DNA of 64,000 bases, from the NCBI GenBank assembly GCA_964454335.1, contig CAYVVT010000001.1, forward strand, positions 62,001 to 126,000, in the 5' to 3' direction. Position 1 is the stretch's first letter; each line of letters starts with the position of its first letter. The notes under the pieces are model-generated. The model saw only the letters and a list, made by a program, of their open reading frames with translations. It was not told the DNA's origin and did no database searches. Shown here piece by piece: positions 52,505 to 61,039 of the stretch. Both the position numbers and the translations under genes were made by a program. This DNA is from CAYVVT01 sp964454335. GTDB lineage: Bacteria; Fidelibacterota; UBA8477; JABMPR01.

Positions 52505-52549
52505 TTTCCAGTTTCCAGTTTCCAGTTTCCCGTTTCCAGTTTCCAGTAT
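52505..52549. repeat. Heptanucleotide tandem repeat (TTTCCAG)n
   Basis: About six copies of TTTCCAG, one of them altered (TTTCCCG), lie in the gap between the C39-like gene and the next lipoprotein gene. The unit is 7 bp, so slippage would not keep a reading frame; it lies outside genes. Confidence 0.8.
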
Positions 52550-52563
52550 CAAGTCTCCCCAAC

Positions 52564-53070
52564 TCACTTCCGCTTCACATCCTTGTTCCGCTCAACAACC
52601 TCCTGGGCATTCATCGTGGCAAAGGCATGCATGGGATCGATCTCCTTGTAGAACGAGATGATGAATCGGCCGATGGACCAGACCTGTCGGGTGTCGATGG
52701 AGGTCTCGGGATTGGCGGTGGCCTGGTTGATGGCGCTGGAACCCTCCTTCCAGGGCTGTTCCCGGGTAGCCAAATTCACGTCCTCCTCCAGATAGCTGCT
52801 ATCAGCCCAGATGATGAAATAGGGATAACCCAGTTCCAGGGCAAGCTCGGCGCAGCGCAGCAGTGTATACTCTTTCACCTGGGCCTGACCGACATTTGGA
52901 TTACCACGAAAGGTGACCTCATAACGACCGTCCTCAAGCTCGACGTCACTGTACCCACCCAAGGGCCCCAGGGCCTGGTAGGGAGTGGCGCATTGGACAA
53001 GGAGGAAGACCAAAGGAAGAATAAAGAAAAGCGAGACGGTGAACAGTTTGGTGCGTTGGTTGATTGTCAC
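52564..53070 (-). CDS. Putative lipoprotein of the CC0125/CC1285 type
   Basis: The 168-residue protein has a signal sequence with the lipobox LLVQC. The mature part opens with ATPYQALGPLGGYSDVELED and contains RYEVTFRGN and the helical segment LLRCAELALELGYPYFII, as in the CC0125/CC1285 lipoprotein family (function unknown). GTG start with AAGGAG 6 nt upstream. It may be cotranscribed with the methyltransferase gene 10 bp upstream. Confidence 0.82.
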   Translation of the reverse strand: MTINQRTKLFTVSLFFILPLVFLLVQCATPYQALGPLGGYSDVELEDGRYEVTFRGNPNVGQAQVKEYTLLRCAELALELGYPYFIIWADSSYLEEDVNLATREQPWKEGSSAINQATANPETSIDTRQVWSIGRFIISFYKEIDPMHAFATMNAQEVVERNKDVKRK

Positions 53071-53080
53071 GACAAGCTCC

Positions 53081-53881
53081 TTATCTCGGTTTGCTGGCGC
53101 GTAAGGTGAACATCAGGGGTAATTTACCTTTCAGGTGGGGCATATGGTACCAGCCATCGCTCAGCGCTTCCATGTCCGGCAGCATCTTGAAGAACAGGCG
53201 CTCATGTTCCTGAAAGGAGTCGATCTGCAGCCCTGAACGCAGCAGCGCTGTGAGGATCTCGCTCATGGACCAGCTCCATTCGCGCGTACCGCTGTTGGGT
53301 ATATAGTTTTCATCAGCATAATCAGGATCATCGTCGTCCCATGCAAGAGGCTCTGGAGTGTTGAAATAGGGATGGCTGATCCTGCCAGGGATCTTGTCAT
53401 CATAGATATTGAGGATCGGGTGACTCTCCATGATATAGAAGGTGCCGCCGGGTTTTAGATAGCTGGCGATGATCTGCCCCCAGGCACCGATGTCCTTCAA
53501 CCAGCAAAGAACACCACGTGAAGTATAAACGATGTCAAACTGCGTATCCAGTTTAGCATGCAGGTCATACAGGTTGCTCTCGATGAAGGTGGCCGCCAGC
53601 CCCAACTCCCGGCTCAGCTCATCTGCGATCTTCAGCGATTCCCGGGAAAAATCAACCGCAGTTACCCGGGCACCCTGACGGACCCATGAAAGACTGTCCG
53701 TACCGATATGACACTGGAGATGCAGCATGCTTTTGCCGCTGACCTCACCCAGTTCAGTCAATTCCAGCTCATCCAGAGAGATACCGCCGTCCCGCAACGA
53801 CTGTACCTCGGTATAGGCCTTCAGGTGGACAGGGGCGAGTTCGTCCCAGTAGGCTTGATTGATACGTTCTGGATCCTGCAT
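53081..53881 (-). CDS. Class I SAM-dependent methyltransferase
   Basis: The 266-residue protein has MLHLQCHIGTDSLSWVRQGARVTAVDFS: motif I with the binding loop and the acidic Asp after strand 2. DIVYTSRGVLCWLKD is motif II/III-like and LKPGGTFYIMESHPIL the following strand. This is a small-molecule methyltransferase of unknown substrate. No strong ribosome site before the ATG. The gene order with the lipoprotein downstream is tight. Confidence 0.88.
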   Translation of the reverse strand: MQDPERINQAYWDELAPVHLKAYTEVQSLRDGGISLDELELTELGEVSGKSMLHLQCHIGTDSLSWVRQGARVTAVDFSRESLKIADELSRELGLAATFIESNLYDLHAKLDTQFDIVYTSRGVLCWLKDIGAWGQIIASYLKPGGTFYIMESHPILNIYDDKIPGRISHPYFNTPEPLAWDDDDPDYADENYIPNSGTREWSWSMSEILTALLRSGLQIDSFQEHERLFFKMLPDMEALSDGWYHMPHLKGKLPLMFTLRASKPR

Positions 53882-54003
53882 GGGTGGAACATATGGGGAA
53901 TTCTACAGGAATCAAGCATGCGGTTATTGTGAACGAAAGGATTTCGGTCCACTTCCAGTGTTGCATCGCTCTTTAACGTGGAACATCTTGTGCCGGAGCA
54001 TTC

Positions 54004-54804
54004 ATGGCACGACATCTTATCATCCTGACCCCACTCATTCTCTGGTTCTGCGAGCAGGCCCAGGTTGAGTTGGAGCCCTTCCCGCTGGAAAGCAGGATCG
54101 CAGTGAAGATCGAACAGCTGCATCTCTGCGAGACGGGCTGTGAACCAACTACCTATCTGACCCTGACCACTGACGTAGTATATGGCTGCCTGAACTACTG
54201 GATCAGCTCTGAATATGATCTGACCTGGGACCAGATGACCATCGATGTCGATGGCATCCTCCCTCCAAGCGGCTGCCTGACTGCTGTCGGTCCGGCAACC
54301 AGCGGCTGGGTGATCGATCTGACCCCCGGTGAATACAAACTTGATATCACGTATCTGGATAGTGTCGATCACTATACGCTTGATGTCACCGACACCCTCA
54401 TCACGGTGGAAGAAAGCACCCACAGTTTCAGCTATCCCGCATTTGATGAGTTCTATCTCAATCGGGATGACGTTCTATCATGGGGCTATGAGTCGGATAC
54501 CACCAACCAATGGGTGGAGGACCTCATCGAGGGACAATTACAGGGTGTTACCGAACTCCAGGAACTTGCCATCCCGGACAGTGCCGGCGGTGCCTTCTTT
54601 GAGGGCTTTGAGTCCGTCCGGACCTTTCGTGAACATTCAGACAGCAGCCGCTACCTGAATTTCAGGGTGATGCAGTACGAGCCCGATATCACCCTGGAGG
54701 AGATCGGTCTCTTCCTGGATGCGCTTAAACCGGCCCTGCCTGACTCAGGCGCTGCAATCTATCTTGAACTAAGGGATTACTGGGGCGAGCGATACCGGCT
54801 CTGA
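54004..54804 (+). CDS. Exported protein of unknown function (266 aa)
   Basis: After a short hydrophobic N-terminus (HLIILTPLILWFCEQ) the protein is acidic and rich in beta-strands with paired cysteines (LHLCETGCEPTTY, VVYGCLNYW, PPSGCLTAV) that may form disulphides. GGAG lies about 6 nt before the ATG. It runs opposite to its neighbours, and no sorting domain is seen. I could not match it to a family. Confidence 0.65.
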   Translation: MARHLIILTPLILWFCEQAQVELEPFPLESRIAVKIEQLHLCETGCEPTTYLTLTTDVVYGCLNYWISSEYDLTWDQMTIDVDGILPPSGCLTAVGPATSGWVIDLTPGEYKLDITYLDSVDHYTLDVTDTLITVEESTHSFSYPAFDEFYLNRDDVLSWGYESDTTNQWVEDLIEGQLQGVTELQELAIPDSAGGAFFEGFESVRTFREHSDSSRYLNFRVMQYEPDITLEEIGLFLDALKPALPDSGAAIYLELRDYWGERYRL

Positions 54805-54848
54805 TCAGATAGGACGGCTGGACCTGGATGATCATCAGGGTATTGCAC

Positions 54849-54905
54849 TATGCCTGCCGGCAGTTTCAAGTTCCCAGTTTCAAATTTCAAATTTCAAATT
54901 TCAGG
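54849..54905. repeat. Heptanucleotide tandem repeat (TTTCAAA)n
   Basis: CAGTTTCAAGTTCCCAGTTTC followed by repeated TTTCAAA, about four to six units, in the gap between two convergent genes. It is related in unit length and sequence to the (TTTCCAG)n array at 52505. Confidence 0.75.
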
Positions 54906-54922
54906 ACTCCAGATCCATAACC

Positions 54923-55291
54923 CTACTTTGCCTCCCGGTCTTCCTGCATGAGCCCGAAGACATTGCCTTCAGTGTCCTTGCAGTAGGCCAGCCAGCCCAC
55001 GCTGGGGACGGCGCTGCGGGGACGTATAATGGAGCCGCCATGAGCCTCAACAGCAGCACATGATTCATCAAGATCATCTACGTCGATAGTCAGCTCTAAG
55101 CCGGTATCGGTATCCTGTCGCCGGGCCATGCCACCATCGATACCGGGCTTATCCGGATCACCGGTCCTGATGAGCCAGTACTCCATGGGACCCTCCCATT
55201 TTTCGACGATCCACCCAAAGGCACGTTCATAGAATGCGATGGCCTTTTCTGGATTGTCTGCCGGCAGTTCAAAATGTGTTATCCTGGACAT
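54923..55291 (-). CDS. VOC (glyoxalase/bleomycin resistance) family protein
   Basis: The 122-residue protein has ITHFELPADNPEKAIAFYERAFGW at the N-terminus, and FGLMQ and GNVFGL around the second metal-binding module. VOC folds bind a metal with paired beta-alpha-beta-beta-beta units; this one lacks a known substrate. AGGAGG precedes the ATG at 55291; longer frames to 55375 overlap the second VOC gene. It follows that gene by 26 bp. Confidence 0.87.
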   Translation of the reverse strand: MSRITHFELPADNPEKAIAFYERAFGWIVEKWEGPMEYWLIRTGDPDKPGIDGGMARRQDTDTGLELTIDVDDLDESCAAVEAHGGSIIRPRSAVPSVGWLAYCKDTEGNVFGLMQEDREAK

Positions 55292-55317
55292 GGTGATCCC
55301 TCCTCGTTTTGACTCCG

Positions 55318-55695
55318 TTACCCCGTATAGATTTCCGTCAGGGCGATGATATTGCCTTCGGTGTCTGTAAACCATGCGCTCTTGATACCACCCATATCGG
55401 CTATACCCTTTGCATCGGTAAGACCCGCGTAAACCTCGAAGGAGACATTTGCGGCCTGCAGGGCAGCCGCTGTACCTGCAAAGTCAGCCACCTCGAACCC
55501 TAGCACGGTGTGTTCCGCCTTGCTGGCCTCGCGTTCATAGATTAGGATGGATGATCCCACGCCGGTTGTGAGCGCAACAGCTCCCTCCATCTCCATCTGT
55601 ACCTCCAGACCCAGTATTTCAGTGTAAAAACCCTTCGCACGATCAAGGTCTGAAGCAGCCAGAGATGTGAAGGTCTTGCTATTCTTCAAGGACAT
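55318..55695 (-). CDS. VOC family protein
   Basis: The 125-residue protein has FTSLAASDLDRAKGFYTEILGLEV and, in its second half, IKSAWFTDTEGNIIALTE, the VOC metal-binding end motif with Glu. It is a paralogue of the next VOC gene and directly upstream of it, likely in one unit. Substrate unknown. Confidence 0.87.
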   Translation of the reverse strand: MSLKNSKTFTSLAASDLDRAKGFYTEILGLEVQMEMEGAVALTTGVGSSILIYEREASKAEHTVLGFEVADFAGTAAALQAANVSFEVYAGLTDAKGIADMGGIKSAWFTDTEGNIIALTEIYTG

Positions 55696-55807
55696 GATTG
55701 TCTCCTATTGTGTGGTTGTGATTGATTGATGACCAATCAGGTCACAATATGGAGGCAGAAGCAGGCCGGGGCAAGGGGGGAATTAACCAGAAGCAGGAGA
55801 CAGAAGG

Positions 55808-56224
55808 CTAGTATCGTTCGATGCCAAAGTAGGCATAAGCCTCGAGCAAAAGATCGATGTCTGTCCAGACACCTTCGATGATCCTGGGATCCTTACCCGG
55901 GGCTGCAAAGCAATAACCCCAGGGGACGCCAGACAAAGAAAACTTCTCCACGTCGCCGATGAGGTCCAGGGAACAGGTCTCAAAATAGTGATATTCGATT
56001 CCCTCCGCCTCAATGGCCTGGGATACAAGTTCCAGATGATGGAAATAGTCAGGCAGGACCTCTGCAGCGTCTGAACTCGCTTCGACAGAATCCGGGCAAA
56101 GGACAGCCAGGAAGACTGGTCCCGCCACCTCAAATTCGTCTTCAAGGGTCAGGTCCTGAGACATTGCAGTTACAAAGGCAGAGACCAGGAAAACAGGGAC
56201 GAAGATATGTTTGATCAGTTGCAT
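55808..56224 (-). CDS. Exported protein of unknown function (138 aa)
   Basis: A signal peptide (MQLIKHIFVPVFLVSAFVTAMS) is followed by about 115 residues with a mixed alpha/beta pattern. AVLCPDSVEASSDAAEVL and EGIEYHYFETCSLDL and GYCFAAPGKD suggest a thioredoxin-like fold without the CxxC motif. It starts 11 bp after the NTF2-like gene. ATG 56224 was chosen because longer frames pass through the other gene. Confidence 0.6.
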   Translation of the reverse strand: MQLIKHIFVPVFLVSAFVTAMSQDLTLEDEFEVAGPVFLAVLCPDSVEASSDAAEVLPDYFHHLELVSQAIEAEGIEYHYFETCSLDLIGDVEKFSLSGVPWGYCFAAPGKDPRIIEGVWTDIDLLLEAYAYFGIERY

Positions 56225-56234
56225 GGCACTGTCG

Positions 56235-56717
56235 TCAGGAGTCCTGGTACTCGGGGTGCTTCGCGATAAACCTGTCCAGGGTGCGATTGGAGGCCAGGGC
56301 GACCCGTTTCCTGAAACTCCGGTTCCAGCCCAGGACGAGACCACCCAGTCCCAGGGCCTGCCGGGACCATCTCCAGAAGCTAAAATCATCCTGGTGATGG
56401 ATGATCAGTCCGTCCTTGAACTCAAACTCCGCGGTGATACGGTTCAGTACCACCCGGTCCGTGGCGCCAAAGGTGTAGAGGGCCTGCCAGTTGGCCCGGG
56501 CACCCTTGATGGTCGCCTCTACAGCCACAAGCTTGATCGTCAGATCCGGGGCACCGGCACACAGCATGTGCCACATGGCAAAGACACGCTTACCCTGGAG
56601 GATGAAGAGCTCATCCCGGAACTGTATATCCGGATGATAACAAGCATTCATGGCAACATGGTCCCGTTCCCCGAAAGCGCTGTAAAAACGCTTCACTGTT
56701 TCGACGGGATCGCTCAA
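56235..56717 (-). CDS. NTF2-like (SnoaL) domain protein
   Basis: The 160-residue protein has a cone-shaped NTF2 fold pattern: VETVKRFYSAFGERDHVAMNACYHPDIQF, then ARANWQALYTFGATDR, and AEFEFKDGLIIHHQDDFSFW. Members bind or isomerise small molecules. TTG start with AAGGAG about 9 nt upstream; it overlaps the stop of the GNAT-YoaP gene by 4 bp (TTGA). Confidence 0.82.
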   Translation of the reverse strand: MSDPVETVKRFYSAFGERDHVAMNACYHPDIQFRDELFILQGKRVFAMWHMLCAGAPDLTIKLVAVEATIKGARANWQALYTFGATDRVVLNRITAEFEFKDGLIIHHQDDFSFWRWSRQALGLGGLVLGWNRSFRKRVALASNRTLDRFIAKHPEYQDS

Positions 56718-57472
56718 ACCTGGATCTCCTTTTTAACGATGTTGACAAACCTAGTGGTGGAAATATAGCGATCAGCCAGCAGTCGGCCATTATAGCTGAG
56801 ATTGAAAACGCCGTAAAGTGAAGGCGCCTGCTGTGCTTTTTCAGCGGTGTCGATCTCAATGATGGTGGGCTTCAATCCGTGTTCCTTCAGAAAGGGCTCC
56901 ACCTCTCGAATGAAGCGGGAAACCCAGGGGCATTGATTTGAATAAAGGATGTTCAAGCCCTGATAGTTTTCCAGGCGTGATTGCCAGTCCTTGATCCGGG
57001 GCAGGGGACCATCTTTGAATGTTTTGACCAGCAACTGGTCTTTTCCGGATTCCGCCACGGCTCGATATCCATTCTTCTCGAACAGCGCCCTGGTTGCCAT
57101 GAAGGCGTTTTCACTGGTCATCACCGCAACTCCCAGCTTGTCGGCTGAGTCTGCATCCACGGCCTCCAGAAGCATGGCACCAAGACCCTGGTTGCGATAC
57201 TGTTTACCGTTGGTCCACAGGCAGTGAATGAACATGTAGCCGGTGGCATTCACCGGCCGCCAGCAGAACTCACCGGGTATATATTCTACGAACCCGACAG
57301 CCTTCTTTTCACCTTTCACATACAGCAGTTTTATCCGCAGACCATCGAGAAACTGTTTTTGATACCAGTCAACCTTGGTATGAAATGTCTCCTGTTTCGG
57401 GTTGATAAAGCACACCGTGTAGGGGTGCTCGGCAATATTCTCGGATGTTACATCAACGATTAGGGTTTCCAC
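56714..57472 (-). CDS. GNAT acetyltransferase with C-terminal YoaP-like domain
   Basis: The 252-residue protein has a GNAT domain at residues 1-140 (KQYRNQGLGAMLLEAVDA loop, MATRALFEKNGY end) and an extension with SNQCPWVSRFI and LYGVFNLSYNGRLLADRYIST, as in the YoaP family, which resembles a thioredoxin fold lacking one cysteine. The substrate is unknown. GTG start right after the upstream gene, with the next gene overlapping by 4 bp. Confidence 0.85.
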   Translation of the reverse strand: METLIVDVTSENIAEHPYTVCFINPKQETFHTKVDWYQKQFLDGLRIKLLYVKGEKKAVGFVEYIPGEFCWRPVNATGYMFIHCLWTNGKQYRNQGLGAMLLEAVDADSADKLGVAVMTSENAFMATRALFEKNGYRAVAESGKDQLLVKTFKDGPLPRIKDWQSRLENYQGLNILYSNQCPWVSRFIREVEPFLKEHGLKPTIIEIDTAEKAQQAPSLYGVFNLSYNGRLLADRYISTTRFVNIVKKEIQV

Positions 57473-57476
57473 GGTT

Positions 57477-57923
57477 TCAATTCTTGCGTTTGGTTGGTTT
57501 AAAGCTTTCCAGGCGTTGAATATACCATTCCGGAAATCCGTATTCCCGTGCCGGTTTCACAATGCGGTCAACATAGGCGCCTTCTGTAGATGAAGCCGCA
57601 AGCTCCGGTGCGATATAGCAGAGCGCAGGCCTGAACTCTCCATCCAGAGTATCCACTAGAACGGCTTCCGGCAGATACTTACCGCCGAGGACGTGTTCTG
57701 CATGAGCATAGAGTCGTTCCAGCTCCGCATGGCTGGCCCGCACTATAATGCCATAGACAGAGTCTGTATCAGACGGGACCAGGTTTGCAAGCGGCTGTAT
57801 AATGATGTCGAAACCATTCAATCTGGCTATAGCGAAATCCTCCGGCATTAGGTCAACCTCCTTGAGCACATCAAGGTTGATATAGGAACCATAGAAGAAG
57901 ACCCAGACCTTATGCGTGGACAT
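57477..57923 (-). CDS. Gamma-glutamylcyclotransferase-like protein
   Basis: The 148-residue protein has the conserved start VWVFFYGSYIN and the later VYGIIVRASHAELERLYAHA, as in the GGCT/AIG2 superfamily. In this family a Glu acts as catalytic acid/base. Start ATG with GAGGAGG upstream. It precedes the GNAT-YoaP gene by 4 bp. Confidence 0.78.
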   Translation of the reverse strand: MSTHKVWVFFYGSYINLDVLKEVDLMPEDFAIARLNGFDIIIQPLANLVPSDTDSVYGIIVRASHAELERLYAHAEHVLGGKYLPEAVLVDTLDGEFRPALCYIAPELAASSTEGAYVDRIVKPAREYGFPEWYIQRLESFKPTKRKN

Positions 57924-57995
57924 CAGACCTCCTCAGGATTCTCGGGCCTCCTCAAGATAATCGCACTCCAGTATCCAGGTCATCGTTCACTATCT

Positions 57996-58478
57996 TCAAC
58001 CAAGCTTTTTCAGCATGGTGATGGAATCGCCCTGGTTCTCGACGGCCTCAAAACCAAAACGTTCATACAGTCGCCGGGCCGGATTCACCAGATCGACACT
58101 CAATGAGACCGCGGTGTATTGTTTCCTGGCGTCTGCCAGTATCGCTTCAAGCAGCTGGGTACCGATGCCCCGGCCCCGATGTTCCGGCAGCACGGCAATT
58201 GAAAGTTCAGGTGTTGCATCGTTGACAAAACCGTAGCCGGGACCGTCAACAGGGAATAGCCGCATCCAGGCTGCACCAATGTGTTCATGCTCATCAAGAG
58301 CTTTAAAACCGGCATCGCCCTCACGACCCCAGTCCGCCACGTAGCGGGCGATCTCTGGTAACTGGACTGTATCTCGTGGATAGGGCTCATCACCCTCAGG
58401 GACATAGAGGGCCAGGTAAAGCATCTCCCAGAGCAGGGTTTCATCATAGGTACTGAGGGGTTGGATGTTCAAATTCAT
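57996..58478 (-). CDS. GNAT acetyltransferase
   Basis: The 160-residue protein has the GNAT core LSIAVLPEHRGRGIGTQLLEAIL with the R-x-x-G-x-G loop and NPARRLYERFGFEAVENQG near the end. Similar proteins carry ribosomal-protein or small-molecule acetylation activity. A weak ribosome site precedes the ATG. Confidence 0.87.
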   Translation of the reverse strand: MNLNIQPLSTYDETLLWEMLYLALYVPEGDEPYPRDTVQLPEIARYVADWGREGDAGFKALDEHEHIGAAWMRLFPVDGPGYGFVNDATPELSIAVLPEHRGRGIGTQLLEAILADARKQYTAVSLSVDLVNPARRLYERFGFEAVENQGDSITMLKKLG

Positions 58479-58690
58479 GCTGTTTACCCTAAACAGGATA
58501 TTTTCTTCTGGTATTATCCAAAAGGTAGGTGGGATTTACGGGATAAACAGGATATCTGATTGAAGATCATTCCTAGCGCAGCTGGTCGGGACTCATTCAA
58601 GGGCACAACAGCTGATCATGCCCGATGACGCTTGCCGCATCCCTACCGATTTCGCGGAACAGGCCTTTCAGTCAGTTCTGGATTCGAGCG

Positions 58691-59260
58691 TCAAATTTCT
58701 GTTGCAGGCTCAGGTGATCCAGATGGCTTGATAATCAACGCGACAACCAAACCAACACAGGTCCACAGAGCTATGTCGTAGATGGAGACCAGCAGGGCAT
58801 CACTGAACTGATAATCGCCGATATTGAAGCTCTCCAGGTCCTTGAACAATGCTAGAAGTACGCCGATTCCGGTGTAGAACAGGACCTTGCAGACGTAAGA
58901 ATCTAGCACCCGCTCGTTGGCAAAGGACAGCAGCCACGCCGCCATAAAGGAGCTGGCGATATACAGCAAGAAACCGAACAGCATCAGATTACCCGCCGCA
59001 CCATGGCCCAGGCCGCTGTAACTGACACTGAACACAGGCTTATCAGGGGGAAAGCCCTCCTCGGGAATGACCTCTGGATTGAAGACGTAGCGTCCCGGTT
59101 CGGTGATGTGCTCGGTGAGCAGAGCATAGACCTCACGCTCCGTTTCGATCCGGTCCATGTTGATGCCGACGTTAAAACGGAAGATGCCGTTCACCATAAA
59201 GGTCCAGACCATGATGACGATTACACCCAGGAAGCCGGCGACGATGATTCGCTTTGTCAT
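58691..59260 (-). CDS. Membrane protein, unknown function (189 aa)
   Basis: It has an N-terminal helix (IIVAGFLGVIVIMVWTFMVNGIF), a polar region of about 60 residues facing away (MDRIETEREVYALL), then three hydrophobic helices. ATG 59260 has GGGGGAA about 7 nt upstream. This resembles DUF-type four-helix membrane proteins but no motif is diagnostic. Confidence 0.7.
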   Translation of the reverse strand: MTKRIIVAGFLGVIVIMVWTFMVNGIFRFNVGINMDRIETEREVYALLTEHITEPGRYVFNPEVIPEEGFPPDKPVFSVSYSGLGHGAAGNLMLFGFLLYIASSFMAAWLLSFANERVLDSYVCKVLFYTGIGVLLALFKDLESFNIGDYQFSDALLVSIYDIALWTCVGLVVALIIKPSGSPEPATEI

Positions 59261-59325
59261 GATAGATTCCCCCGTGTTGAAAGGTTGGTTGTAAGGTAGG
59301 ACTAGATGAGGGGCGTGGAAAGGAT

Positions 59326-59517
59326 TCAGGAGCAAGAAGCAAGGGCCAGACTCGTTGCCTTGAAACTGTTCAGGTTAAACAAGCCATTCATCCCAAACTC
59401 CAGGGCTCGATTAGATATACCACTGGAGTCAACCGTGTCATCAGCGTGGGCTTGAATAGCTAAGATCAAGATCGCCACAAGAATTACCAGGTGAACGGAA
59501 AGAGTTTTAATTTTCAT
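59326..59517 (-). CDS. Very short exported protein, probable stump of an outer-membrane barrel gene
   Basis: The 63-residue protein has a clear signal peptide (MKIKTLSVHLVILVAILILAIQAHA) but only about 38 mature residues, ending LEFGMNGLFNLNSFKATSLA. This looks like the first strand of a beta-barrel outer-membrane protein ('EFG..G.F.L.SF.GT'), which normally continues for 150 or more residues. A ribosome site (GGGGGG) precedes the ATG. I read it as a gene cut short, with its 3' part lost. A real small exported peptide is possible. Confidence 0.5.
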   Translation of the reverse strand: MKIKTLSVHLVILVAILILAIQAHADDTVDSSGISNRALEFGMNGLFNLNSFKATSLALASCS

Positions 59518-59575
59518 GGATCCCCCCAAAAATTTGCTACAGGAAAGTTTTATGTGGCCGGGGTGAAGTTTAATT

Positions 59576-60073
59576 TTACCCCGCACCCGATCCAAGGACG
59601 AGTTCCCAGTATCCGACGTCGATCCATTTACCGAATTTGAACCCCACCTCCTTCAGCTGACCTACATTCTCGAAACCCAGCTTCTCGTGCAGTGCGATAC
59701 TGGCAGGATTGGGCAATGCGATCCCGCCGAGCACACTGTGGAATTCGGTTCCGCGTAGTTGATCCATGAGGGCCGCGTATAGATCCGTACCAATCCCCCT
59801 GCCATAGACATCGGGTGCCAGATAGATAGTGCTCTCCACGGAGTAGCGATAGGCTGATCGACTCTTCCAGCGGCTGGCGTTGGCAAAACCGATGATGCCG
59901 TTCGAATCGGTATACACCAGCCAGGGAAAGCTGCGGGTCATGGTCTCTATCCGCCTGAGCATTGCACTGGGGGATACAGGCTCCTCCTCGAAAGTGACAA
60001 TGGAGTTTTCCACATAGTAATTGTAGATATCACAGACCTGGCTGGTGTCGTTCTTGTGTACCGGACGTATCAT
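59576..60073 (-). CDS. GNAT acetyltransferase, phosphinothricin N-acetyltransferase-like
   Basis: The 165-residue protein matches the Pat/Bar branch: IRPVHKNDTSQVCDIYNYYVENSIVTFEEEPVS at the N-terminus, VESTIYLAPDVYGRGIGTDLY acetyl-CoA loop, and ALHEKLGFENVGQLKEVGFKFGKWIDVGYWEL. Pat-like enzymes acetylate phosphinothricin or methionine sulfone/sulfoximine; the natural substrate here is not known. Confidence 0.88.
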   Translation of the reverse strand: MIRPVHKNDTSQVCDIYNYYVENSIVTFEEEPVSPSAMLRRIETMTRSFPWLVYTDSNGIIGFANASRWKSRSAYRYSVESTIYLAPDVYGRGIGTDLYAALMDQLRGTEFHSVLGGIALPNPASIALHEKLGFENVGQLKEVGFKFGKWIDVGYWELVLGSGAG

Positions 60074-60101
60074 TCCGCGGGGTGTATCGGTGTTATCTTT
60101 C

Positions 60102-60758
60102 CTACCGCCCCGATATGTTCACAGTCTCCCCATCAGCCAGCATGAATCCGCCCTTGATCAGCCAGGACACACCGAAGAAGACCAGGGCAATGGTTTCTGC
60201 ACTGAAGACCAGGATTGAGCTTCGTTCGGCCGGCGGCACCAAGGCGAAATAAAGCCCCATGACGATGACGCATAAAAGCATGGCCGCGCCGCAGACAATG
60301 TAAACGATATTCCGCGTCCTCTTGGACCCCTCAGCCTTCTTCCCTTCCCTGGTGCGGGTGAACAGAAACAATGAAAAGACGACCAGCAGAAGAAAGAAAC
60401 TGGCGGCGCAAAACAGATGCATGCTCCCAACCCAGGTATCTTGCTGGGGAAGATCGGTGGGGAAGAAAGCCACCCCGATGGCGAACAGCCCGGCGAAATT
60501 TCCCAGCCAGTTATCCCAGCTGTCATGTCCGCTGTAGAAGAACATGAAAAGAGCAACGGCGCAGAGTGCGCCCACGAAGAGATTGCGCATCTGCGTATGA
60601 TAGTAATCACTGATGGACGGTTCGATGATCTCGCCCTGAAAGATCAGGATATTGCCCAGCATCAACACAAAGGGTAATAGAAAACCGATCCAGCCGATGG
60701 ATTGACGCAGGGCCAGGTACGAATAGGTGTGACGGTCGAACTTGTCTGTTGGTGTCAT
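60102..60758 (-). CDS. Six-helix membrane protein of unknown function (218 aa)
   Basis: The sequence has six hydrophobic helices with the conserved loop SISDYYHTQMRNLFVGALCA and GNFAGLFAIGVAFFPT, a conserved pattern of hypothetical membrane proteins. AGGAGG lies about 10 nt before the ATG. Its start overlaps the upstream gene (ATGA), so it is translated together with the CBU_0592-like protein. Confidence 0.75.
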   Translation of the reverse strand: MTPTDKFDRHTYSYLALRQSIGWIGFLLPFVLMLGNILIFQGEIIEPSISDYYHTQMRNLFVGALCAVALFMFFYSGHDSWDNWLGNFAGLFAIGVAFFPTDLPQQDTWVGSMHLFCAASFFLLLVVFSLFLFTRTREGKKAEGSKRTRNIVYIVCGAAMLLCVIVMGLYFALVPPAERSSILVFSAETIALVFFGVSWLIKGGFMLADGETVNISGR

Positions 60759-61039
60759 TTTCCGGTAGCCTCCTCCTTGTTTATGCTGGCCTCATGTTTT
60801 CCGGCCATGGTGGCTTTATAGATACCGAAGATGCTGATCAACAGCCAGAAGGACTCAATGATGATAGATGGAATATTCACGTCGAAAAATAGTGAGTAGA
60901 GTATCATGAGTGCACCCAGAGCGTTCATGACCGAATAGGTTTTACCCTGCAGGGACAGCATACGTAGCTGCAGCAGCAGGTAGGAAACCAGGATCAGTAA
61001 TACACCGATGCTTCCAATGATGTTGTACAACTTGAACAT
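60755..61039 (-). CDS. CBU_0592-like small membrane protein
   Basis: The 94-residue protein has three helices: NIIGSIGVLLILVSYLLLQL, MNALGALMILYSLFF and IIIESFWLLISIFGIYKA. The ESFWL(L/A)IS block is the known CBU_0592 signature. Its ATG directly follows the stop of the 42-residue gene, and it overlaps the six-helix membrane protein by 4 bp. Function unknown. Confidence 0.78.
   Translation of the reverse strand: MFKLYNIIGSIGVLLILVSYLLLQLRMLSLQGKTYSVMNALGALMILYSLFFDVNIPSIIIESFWLLISIFGIYKATMAGKHEASINKEEATGK

Noticed and set aside
58510..58560. Duplicate motif TAAACAGGATAT around 58490 and 58541 as a functional element
   Set aside because: Only two short imperfect copies; common background repeat in many genomes and not tied to a gene start.
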